In this document: positions 1 through 5,731 of the stretch, in pieces
How positions within the stretch are numbered: the first letter of the stretch is position 1
Layout: the number at the start of each line of letters is the position of its first letter
Assembly (NCBI GenBank): GCA_003695105.1
Contig: RFIZ01000284.1
Coordinates: 1 to 5,731 of the forward strand
Reading direction: 5' to 3'
Source of the DNA: Fidelibacterota bacterium
Lineage (GTDB): Bacteria > Fidelibacterota > Marinisomatia > Marinisomatales > J089
DNA: 5,731 nucleotides
Made by a program: the position numbers and the translations under genes
Notes under the pieces: generated by a model
Told to the model about the DNA's origin: nothing
The model's input: only the letters and a program-made list of their open reading frames with translations
Databases searched by the model: none

Positions 1-3
1 GCA

Positions 4-2319
4 TCAGAATTTTATCGTATAGGTGGCGTTGACCGAGGGCAGCCATTCGAGGTCATAGGCGTAATATCCATACCGGGGCAAATAAAAATAGTAGGAGGGA
101 TCCCGATGCAGGAATAAAAGATTTCGAATCGTTAATTCGTAATCGGCATCCAGTCCTCCCAGGTATTGCGCCAGTTCAAAACCAAACCCGCTGCGTAGCT
201 TTTTCTTCCATCCCACATCCCACCGCATTTGGGGCGGAAAGCGGACATTGTTCCGGACCGGTGTGATCGGCATGACGTAGACCCCGACGGTATTTGCGTA
301 CGGATCGTAATAATATTGCGTCAATTGACCTGTCTCCCAGGTGCGGGGAAATCCGGAACTGTACTGGAAGGTATTGCTGACAGTAATCTCCGGGGTTAGT
401 TTCAACCAGATAACGGCTTTCAGATGATGGGGTTGGTCTCCGTCATACAGAATCCGTTTTCCCTGCATGACAGAGGCATACCGGCGATAGCCCCGGGACC
501 AGCCATAACTCAGCCACCCTGACCAGCCCCGGAAACTGCCTTTCCAGAGCGCTTCGATCCCGTAGGCTTCCCCGGAACCTGCCTCCAGTCGGAAGCTTTG
601 GCTGTCCACACCGGCGGGAGCGGTGAAGGTGCTCCGGTAGGTTCGCGTCAATTCCTTGTAAAAGGCGGTAACGGATAACTGGGACTGGGGAGTGAGGGGC
701 CGTTCCCAGCTCACGATCGTCTGAATCGATTGCATGGGTTCCTGCCGCCGAAGGGTGGTGTAATAGTCCAAAAATTGGATGAATTCATCGTTTTTGCTGT
801 CGATCGTCGTCAAATACTGGACATAGCGGCCCGAAGCCAATTTCCAGACAGAGGCGCCGGTCGTCAGGGTGACTGTGGCCCGGGGCTCCAGATTCCATTG
901 CCGCCGCTGATCATCCCGGGAGAAACGGGCTCCGATACGGAATTGCCAGTGTTTTCCTTCCCATTGATCCTGTAGGAATCCGGCCGCGATGTACAATCGC
1001 TGAACGGGGGAGAGGGAACCGGGTTGAAATCCGGAGCCGTTTTTCAAACCCAGGGCATTCCATTCCATGCCCAGTTTCAAAACCTGACGGCGAAAGGCAA
1101 ACCATTCCAACTGGGATTTGAATGTATTTTCGCGGATCCAGCTCCGATAGCGACTATGGTAATCCAACACGACATCCAAAGCGCTGGTAGTATCATCCAC
1201 CATATAGCCGAAGCGCGTGGCGTTGGAGACATCGGACCGGGATTGATAGAGATGGTTCTTCCAGATCAGGTTGGGGCGCACCAGGGTTTGGGTCTGGACT
1301 CCCAGGGCCAAATTGGACGTCTGGGTGCGAAAACCGATCTGGAATTGGTCAAACATGATTTCCGGGAAAAAGAGAGCCAGGCGGTCGAAACGATAATCCA
1401 TGAAATCCCGGGCCAGAAACCCGGACCAGCGCACGCTCGTTTTTCCCCAAGTTGTGCGGACGGTGGCATTAAAATCGGTCATCAGATTGGGGGAGCCGAC
1501 GATAATCCGCATGAGCAGGTCGGTCAGAGCCCGGCCGGAGACCATGGTGGTGGTACGATCATTCAGCGGAAATTCCACTGCACCGGTCAAACCCGACAGA
1601 GAGGGTTTGAATTCACCGTGGAGCTCATGATGATGGCCTTCCCGGGTGGTAATGTTCAGGATGGATGCGTTTCGTCCCCCGAATTCCGCATCGAAGCCGC
1701 CCGTGAGCATCTCCACGTTTTTGATGGAATAGGGATTGAAGATGGCGTTGGAGCTCATGAAATGCTGAGGATTGTAGATCGTCATCCCATCCAATTGGAC
1801 CAGATTTTCGCTGGGATCGCTGCCGCGGACATAGTACTGAGGTGACAGGGGATCGGAGATGGTGACCGACGGGGAAAATTGAATGATTTGGAAGACGTCC
1901 TTGTGCAGGGGCGGAACAGCGGACAGGATCTCCGGGTTGACCTGGAAACTGGCCACGTCCAGGTCCTCGTCAATGATGGTATTTCGCTGAACCGTCACTT
2001 CCACGGGGGCTCCCTCCAAGGAAACGGGGGAAAGTTGGATTTCCCCCAGGTAAAAATTCTGATTCTCTATCTGGATGAGGGTATCCCGTTCCTCATAGGC
2101 AATATGAGAAAATCGCAGGGTCAATTTGCCGGCTGGCACATCCCGAAGAATAAAAAAACCATCCAGATCGGTGGCATCGCCAAATCCTGATTCCGGTATA
2201 AAGACATTCACTCCCACAATACTTTCCCCGCTTCGGGCGTCCACGACCGTTCCAGAGACATTCACCGCCTGAATCACGGTGGTCAATGCCAGCAGTGTCA
2301 GAATGCAGTTGGACTTCAT
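4..2319 (-). CDS. TonB-dependent outer-membrane receptor with N-terminal carboxypeptidase-regulatory-like domain
   Basis: Complete 771-residue protein predicted to import a ligand across the outer membrane using TonB energy. A signal peptide covers about residues 1-18 (hydrophobic ILTLLALTTVI, cleavage after IQA). Residues about 20-98 match the CarboxypepD_reg-like fold: SGTVVDARSGESIVGVNVF opens it, followed by the typical ATDLDGFFIL turn. A plug domain follows at about 120-228, with YYVRGSDPSENLVQLDGM, NPYSIKNVEMLTGGFDAEFGG and NITTREG, all standard plug motifs. The rest, about 235-771, is rich in alternating aromatic and polar strands and ends in phenylalanine (TIKF), as outer-membrane barrels usually do. 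It is on the short side for this family in the FCB group. No STN signalling domain is present, so it does not look like a FecA-type transducer. No SusD-like partner is visible. The ATG overlaps the stop of the upstream gene by 4 bp, indicating an operon. The substrate is unknown. Confidence 0.95.
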   Translation of the reverse strand: MKSNCILTLLALTTVIQAVNVSGTVVDARSGESIVGVNVFIPESGFGDATDLDGFFILRDVPAGKLTLRFSHIAYEERDTLIQIENQNFYLGEIQLSPVSLEGAPVEVTVQRNTIIDEDLDVASFQVNPEILSAVPPLHKDVFQIIQFSPSVTISDPLSPQYYVRGSDPSENLVQLDGMTIYNPQHFMSSNAIFNPYSIKNVEMLTGGFDAEFGGRNASILNITTREGHHHELHGEFKPSLSGLTGAVEFPLNDRTTTMVSGRALTDLLMRIIVGSPNLMTDFNATVRTTWGKTSVRWSGFLARDFMDYRFDRLALFFPEIMFDQFQIGFRTQTSNLALGVQTQTLVRPNLIWKNHLYQSRSDVSNATRFGYMVDDTTSALDVVLDYHSRYRSWIRENTFKSQLEWFAFRRQVLKLGMEWNALGLKNGSGFQPGSLSPVQRLYIAAGFLQDQWEGKHWQFRIGARFSRDDQRRQWNLEPRATVTLTTGASVWKLASGRYVQYLTTIDSKNDEFIQFLDYYTTLRRQEPMQSIQTIVSWERPLTPQSQLSVTAFYKELTRTYRSTFTAPAGVDSQSFRLEAGSGEAYGIEALWKGSFRGWSGWLSYGWSRGYRRYASVMQGKRILYDGDQPHHLKAVIWLKLTPEITVSNTFQYSSGFPRTWETGQLTQYYYDPYANTVGVYVMPITPVRNNVRFPPQMRWDVGWKKKLRSGFGFELAQYLGGLDADYELTIRNLLFLHRDPSYYFYLPRYGYYAYDLEWLPSVNATYTIKF

Positions 2320-2336
2320 GGCAGGAGGATCCCCAG
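2316..2336 (-). other. ATGA stop-start overlap and initiation region of the receptor gene
   Basis: The envelope gene ends in TGA (2318-2316) and the receptor begins with ATG (2319-2317), sharing ATGA. The mRNA just upstream of the ATG reads GGGGATCCTCCTGCC. It has no properly placed Shine-Dalgarno sequence and instead contains CCTCCT, which resembles the anti-Shine-Dalgarno core. Initiation of the receptor therefore probably depends on ribosomes finishing the upstream gene, which would keep the two products in proportion. The overlap is seen directly; the coupling is inferred. Confidence 0.75.
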
Positions 2337-3410
2337 TGTCAACAGAAGACCGATGGGGAAACGCTTGCCGATTTGGGGCGACAGAATCACCTCCTGAAAT
2401 ATGCCGGCTCCACCTGTCAGTCCCCGGTGCAGGACCGGACGGTACTGCACATCAACGCTGACCAACAGATCGGCGAAAAAGAGATTCCAATAATCCAAAT
2501 GTGAATAGACGGCCGGATCGAAACTGTTGAACCCCAGATGCGCCGAAGCGGACCCCCGGGCGACCCAATGGTTTCCCAGACGGAAATACCATTCTTCTTC
2601 GGGTCCGCCGACAGCGATGGATTGATACGAGTCACTTTTCCGGATCAACAGACTGCGGGATCCGCGGACCCAGTGACGCCGGCGAACCGGAGGAAAATTC
2701 AGCCGGATATGGGCATGAACAGCCTGTCCGCCCGGCCAGAGATAAAAATCACTCCACCCGTAGAGCTCCCGTTTGAAAATATAGGGGTAGAGGGGTTGCG
2801 GATGTACTGATTGAAGGGCTCGGACCTGCTGTCGGCGCCACTGCTCGAAACAGGTCGCCATCTGATCCGCTTCCGATTCCTGTCCATGTACAGGGCCGAT
2901 TTCCCAGATCCAGTCCCTGAGCGGCGTCCCGGTAGAGTCTTTCCAGAGTGTATAGGCATTCAGGCGATATCCCTGGTGAAATGCAGGGGCCGAATCCCTC
3001 CACAGGTGAAGGTCGACGATGGTTAACTCTCCCGGAGGAGGGGACATACTGTCCGCCGCCATGGTTTCCAGCAGAAGATCGGTCAGGGGGCGGGGAAGGA
3101 CGACATATTGATCTACCGGAATGACATGAAATTTCTGGATCTGGTGAATCGACAGGATCCGGCCGGGAATGATCCGCTGGTCAGAAATGCTAAACTCCGG
3201 ATCCAGGGGAAGGAGGGTCGTGTCTTTCACGGGCAACACCAGGGTATCCGCCAGAAGCGATTGCTTCAGATCGGCCAGTCGCGGACATTGTGCGGCTATC
3301 GATTGACACAAGCACAGACAGACCGTCAGAAAGATACCCACCCGTTCGAAACCGCATTCTGGATCCGGACGCTGGACAGGAGGAGAGGGGAACGCGTTCA
3401 TTCGGTTCAT
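2316..3410 (-). CDS. Predicted secreted envelope protein of unknown family, coupled to the TonB-dependent receptor
   Basis: I do not recognise this 364-residue protein. From the chosen ATG, an n-region of about 23 residues containing arginines leads to a hydrophobic core at about 25-39 (GIFLTVCLCLCQSIA), with a plausible signal peptidase I site after IAA at residue 40. The next residues, AAQC, do not form a good lipobox. The middle part, about 128-200, looks like a mixed alpha/beta domain (TIVDLHLWRDSAPAF, YRLNAYTLWKDSTG, then a charged helix EADQMATCFEQWRRQQ). The last 120 or so residues contain alternating-residue strands (GNHWVARGSASAHLGF, LLVSVDVQYRPVLHRG, RFPIGLLLTLGILL), suggesting a small outer-membrane beta-barrel or beta-sandwich; this is inference. 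The same frame opens further upstream at a GTG at 3533, preceded by GGAG. I prefer 3410 because the signal peptide then lies near the N-terminus and a TATAAT hexamer lies between the two starts. ATG at 3401 is also possible. The stop overlaps the receptor start by 4 bp. Confidence 0.8.
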   Translation of the reverse strand: MNRMNAFPSPPVQRPDPECGFERVGIFLTVCLCLCQSIAAQCPRLADLKQSLLADTLVLPVKDTTLLPLDPEFSISDQRIIPGRILSIHQIQKFHVIPVDQYVVLPRPLTDLLLETMAADSMSPPPGELTIVDLHLWRDSAPAFHQGYRLNAYTLWKDSTGTPLRDWIWEIGPVHGQESEADQMATCFEQWRRQQVRALQSVHPQPLYPYIFKRELYGWSDFYLWPGGQAVHAHIRLNFPPVRRRHWVRGSRSLLIRKSDSYQSIAVGGPEEEWYFRLGNHWVARGSASAHLGFNSFDPAVYSHLDYWNLFFADLLVSVDVQYRPVLHRGLTGGAGIFQEVILSPQIGKRFPIGLLLTLGILLP

Positions 3411-3440
3411 TCCATCACAGTCGGCTACTCGCCGGGAGAA

Positions 3441-3468
3441 ATTATATCCATGTAGATCGAATTGAGCA
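3441..3468 (-). promoter_or_regulatory. Candidate promoter of the envelope-protein/receptor operon
   Basis: On the minus strand a perfect TATAAT occupies 3446-3441. With a 16-bp spacer the upstream hexamer is TGCTCA (3468-3463), only 3 of 6 matches to TTGACA, so the -35 element is weak. Transcription would start near 3434 and leave a leader of about 24 nt before the ATG at 3410. The leader has no strong Shine-Dalgarno sequence, only GATGGA directly against the ATG. The Bacteroidota-type consensus (TTTG and TAnnTTTG) is not matched well. A poor -35 would suit an activator-dependent promoter, but this is inference. Confidence 0.4.
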
Positions 3469-3491
3469 GTATCTTTTTCCAATCGGGCCCA

Positions 3492-3499
3492 TGATATCA
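3492..3499. promoter_or_regulatory. Short perfect palindrome TGATATCA in the divergent intergenic region
   Basis: An 8-bp perfect inverted repeat lies between the divergent operons, about 58-65 bp upstream of the inferred minus-strand transcription start. That is where an activator such as a dimeric LuxR-type response regulator could bind. The symmetry breaks at the next base pair on each side, and an 8-bp palindrome can easily arise by chance, so this is only a candidate operator. Confidence 0.15.
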
Positions 3500-3570
3500 G
3501 AGTCAGGAATTGGACTTTCGTCAATTTCGACACCCCCGATTATCTCCGGTTGTCATAAATTCCCTTTCCC

Positions 3571-5364
3571 GTGAACCGTCGCAACCAGTTATTACCCTTC
3601 CTGTGGAAGGAAAAGATTCGGGCTGTTACTCGCACAATTGTCATTTCTATCTTTTTTGGCTCCGTATTGATCGGTCAGACGCGGGCGGATATCGATTCCA
3701 TCAATGCGATCGCCGATGTAGATATATTCGGTTCGATTGAAAAAAGCATCCAGATTTACCAGGAAACGGTCCAACAGGCCCGAGAACTGGGTTATCCTGA
3801 GGGAGAGGCCCAGGCCCTGGAACATCTGGCTACGGCTTTCTATTTGAACGGGAGGTATCCGGAAAGCCTGGCGGCGCATCTCAGCGCCGTCCATATTTTC
3901 GAATCACTGCAAGATCGCCACGGACTGATTACCGTCTATGGCCAAATGGGGTATCAATTGAAACGGCGCGATTTGCCCCGGGCCATTCATTACATGCGCC
4001 AGGCGATTCACCTGGCCGAACGGGAAGACGAGTGGACCTCGCTCACGGCTTTGTATGACAATTACGGCGTGTTGATGGACATGAACGGTCAGGTGGACAG
4101 TGCGGAATTTTATTATACCCGGTCCCTCCGACTGAAAGCGGAAATCGGGGACACCATCGGCCTGCCCTACAGTTACAACAGTCTGGGAGGATTCTATACC
4201 GAACGCGGGGATTTTTCTTCAGCGAGACGATTTTTACAGCTGGGGAAAAAGGCAGCCGCATCCAGCAGCGATCATTTTGCGGCGCTCTCCAATCTGGTAC
4301 TGTGGGGGGATTTTTTTCAGCGGAATCATCAACCGGATTCGGCTATTCTCTGCTATCAACAGGTTATCAGTGATTCCTCTGCGATTGAACACAAATATCA
4401 GGTCAGTTATTGTTTCGATCGCCTGGCCACTCTTTACGAAGGACAGCAAAACTATCGCCACGCGCTGGAAAATCAAAAGTTATACCAGTCTTTCAAGGAT
4501 TCATTGATCAATATCGAAACCAATACCCGCATTGCCGAGCTGCAAATTCAATATGAAACGGAAAAAAAGGATTTGGAGCTGGCCCGGGAGCGTCTATCGG
4601 TCCAAAAAAGAACCACCCTGCTCCTCATCGCCACCTTCGTGATTCTGGGGCTGCTCCTGGCGGGAGTGGCCGTAGTGGTTTTCTATCGACAGGAACAAAA
4701 ACGCACCGCCCTGAAACGGGAAGCGGAGATGAATCTCCGGGAAGAGCGATACCGCCAGAAGATCCTGAACGAAAAGTTGCGAATTTCCCGGGAACTTCAT
4801 GATAACATTGGATCGCACCTCACTTTCATTTTGAATTCGCTGGAAAACCTGGCCTATCAAATGCAAGATCAGTCCGGTGTGAAGTCCAAGATTCGCCATA
4901 TTGTGACTTTCGGTCGGGAGACCATGCATCAGTTACGAAATTCGATCTGGGCCTTGCGCATTGAGGAAAAGACCGTGGAGGCTCTGGTCAAACGGCTGAA
5001 CACCTTCCTTTCACATTACCAGAGTATGAACGGACAGATGAAATTTCGGTTGCGGAATACCTGCCCGTCTGGAGTGGAATTATCCTTTGCCAAATTACTT
5101 TGTCTGTTCCGTTCGGCGCAGGAAGCGGTCCAGAATGCGATCAAGTATTCCGGCGGGACCCGGATTGACATTTCCCTCGAATGTCCTGCCGGTAACCGAA
5201 TCAGAATGATGGTCAAAGACGACGGACATGGCTTTGATATAGCCGATGTACCGGAAGGGCATGGCCTGGGAAATATGGAGATTCGCTGTCGCGAGGTGGG
5301 CGGCGAACTGATTTTGCACAGTCGGGATACCGGCACCGAAGTCATTTGTAATCTTCCGCTGTAA
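3571..5364 (+). CDS. TPR-containing sensor histidine kinase (HisKA_3 / NarL-type)
   Basis: A 597-residue membrane sensor kinase that should autophosphorylate on histidine and pass the phosphate to the response regulator encoded next. A hydrophobic N-terminal segment (about 22-38, TIVISIFFGSVLIGQTRA) is a signal peptide or anchor. Residues about 58-310 form a series of TPR-like helical hairpins (for example ALEHLATAFYLNGRYPESLA, NSLGGFYTERGDFSSARRFL, DRLATLYEGQQNYRHALE), predicted to face the periplasm. A membrane helix spans about 349-372, with charged, probably coiled-coil segments on both sides. The H-box is ISRELHDNIGSHLT with phosphoacceptor H410, followed by LRNSIWALR (455-463), characteristic of HisKA_3 proteins. 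The HATPase domain shows the N-box QEAVQNAIKYS (N522), G1 DDGHGFD (550-556) and G2 GHGLGNM (563-569). All key catalytic motifs look intact. The start is a GTG without a clear Shine-Dalgarno sequence. It is chosen because an in-frame TAA lies at 3556-3558 and no in-frame ATG occurs before the signal segment. Confidence 0.95.
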   Translation: MNRRNQLLPFLWKEKIRAVTRTIVISIFFGSVLIGQTRADIDSINAIADVDIFGSIEKSIQIYQETVQQARELGYPEGEAQALEHLATAFYLNGRYPESLAAHLSAVHIFESLQDRHGLITVYGQMGYQLKRRDLPRAIHYMRQAIHLAEREDEWTSLTALYDNYGVLMDMNGQVDSAEFYYTRSLRLKAEIGDTIGLPYSYNSLGGFYTERGDFSSARRFLQLGKKAAASSSDHFAALSNLVLWGDFFQRNHQPDSAILCYQQVISDSSAIEHKYQVSYCFDRLATLYEGQQNYRHALENQKLYQSFKDSLINIETNTRIAELQIQYETEKKDLELARERLSVQKRTTLLLIATFVILGLLLAGVAVVVFYRQEQKRTALKREAEMNLREERYRQKILNEKLRISRELHDNIGSHLTFILNSLENLAYQMQDQSGVKSKIRHIVTFGRETMHQLRNSIWALRIEEKTVEALVKRLNTFLSHYQSMNGQMKFRLRNTCPSGVELSFAKLLCLFRSAQEAVQNAIKYSGGTRIDISLECPAGNRIRMMVKDDGHGFDIADVPEGHGLGNMEIRCREVGGELILHSRDTGTEVICNLPL

Positions 5365-5431
5365 TCCGCCATTTGTCGTATTGGCAGGGGCAGCGGGAAC
5401 CTGTACATTACTTCATGAAATTGGCAATCTT

Positions 5432-5731
5432 ATGACCCGAATCCGGTGTGCGATCGCCGAGGATAATGCACTCCTGGCCCGGTCGATTCAACAAAAACTG
5501 GACTTGTTTCCCCGGGACCTGGAAGTGGTTTTTTCCGCCCGAAACGGCCGGGAGCTGTTGGATCGTCTGGATGCCGGTGAACGGGTGGACGTAGTGCTGA
5601 TGGATATTGAGATGCCGGTGATGGACGGCATTGAAGCCACCCGCCTGGTGACCGAAAAACATCCGCAGATCGCCATCCTCATGCAAACCGTGTTCGACGA
5701 TGAACAACGCATCTATGATGCCATCCTGGCC
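5432..5731 (+). CDS. Response regulator, receiver domain (3' end beyond window)
   Basis: The first 100 residues of a response regulator, cut by the window edge. The receiver domain begins MTRIRCAIAEDN, with the acidic pocket at E10 and D11. The phosphoacceptor is D58 in VVLMDIEMPVMDG, and the conserved Thr is T86 in LMQTVFDDE. The conserved lysine and any output domain lie outside the window. The receiver sequence and the HisKA_3-type kinase upstream predict a NarL/FixJ (LuxR-type helix-turn-helix) regulator of about 210-220 residues, but this cannot be seen here. It starts 67 bp after the kinase stop on the same strand with no terminator hairpin between, so the two are probably co-transcribed and cognate. 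The ATG at 5432 has no strong Shine-Dalgarno sequence. There is no in-frame ATG closer to the kinase stop, so this start is the natural choice. Confidence 0.93.
   Translation, partial: MTRIRCAIAEDNALLARSIQQKLDLFPRDLEVVFSARNGRELLDRLDAGERVDVVLMDIEMPVMDGIEATRLVTEKHPQIAILMQTVFDDEQRIYDAILA

Noticed and set aside
1024..1845. A 273-codon open frame on the plus strand, antisense to the receptor gene.
   Set aside because: It lies entirely within the well-supported receptor coding region, its translation shows no recognisable domain or signal, and it has no evident promoter. It is best explained as a shadow of the receptor's codon usage.
3411..3533. A 41-residue N-terminal extension of the envelope protein from a GTG start.
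   Set aside because: It would bury the signal peptide and contain the TATAAT candidate promoter; the ATG at 3410 is more plausible, though the GGAG before the GTG means the extension is not excluded.
3501..3570. Possible plus-strand promoter for the kinase (TTTCGT at 3516, GATTAT at 3538).
   Set aside because: Both hexamers match poorly, and other loose pairs can be drawn in the same stretch, so no specific promoter is supported.
5016..5408. A 130-codon open frame on the minus strand, antisense to the kinase ATPase domain.
   Set aside because: The opposite strand encodes the N, G1 and G2 boxes of the kinase; the antisense translation is low-complexity and unlike any known family.
5365..5431. 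Possible terminator or separate promoter between kinase and response regulator.
   Set aside because: No GC-rich hairpin followed by a T-run and no convincing -35/-10 pair is visible; simple co-transcription is the better reading.
5408..5712. Two minus-strand open frames of 99 and 74 codons near the right edge.
   Set aside because: Both are antisense to the receiver domain of the response regulator, whose acidic pocket, D58 and T86 are clear on the plus strand.

Overview
The window carries four protein genes in two divergent pairs and almost no spare DNA. The outer-membrane proteins and the style of signalling proteins point to the FCB superphylum (Bacteroidota, or a related lineage such as Calditrichota or Neomarinimicrobiota). 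The clues are a TonB-dependent receptor with an N-terminal carboxypeptidase-regulatory-like domain and a histidine kinase with an extracytoplasmic TPR sensor. The moderate GC content (slightly over half, by eye) and weak Shine-Dalgarno sequences fit that group. I cannot place it more precisely.

Left half, minus strand (4-3410): a predicted secreted envelope protein of unknown family is followed by a complete 771-residue TonB-dependent receptor. The two genes overlap by 4 bp (ATGA), so they are almost certainly one translationally coupled operon. A perfect TATAAT hexamer sits just upstream of the preferred start of the first gene. It lies inside the longer reading frame that opens at 3533, which argues for the shorter start.

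Middle (3411-3570): a 160-bp divergent intergenic region. It holds the candidate minus-strand promoter and a small TGATATCA palindrome. I see no convincing plus-strand promoter there.

Right half, plus strand (3571-5731): a sensor histidine kinase (signal peptide or N-terminal anchor, TPR region, membrane helix, coiled coil, HisKA_3-type dimerisation domain, HATPase) is followed 67 bp later by a response regulator. The regulator runs off the window with only most of its receiver domain present. The two form a cognate two-component pair of the NarL/LuxR type.

The simplest reading is a two-component system next to, and perhaps controlling, a divergently transcribed outer-membrane uptake or envelope operon. 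The receptor's substrate, the kinase's signal and the role of the unknown envelope protein cannot be read from the sequence. I found no RNA genes, mobile elements, CRISPR arrays or long repeats.
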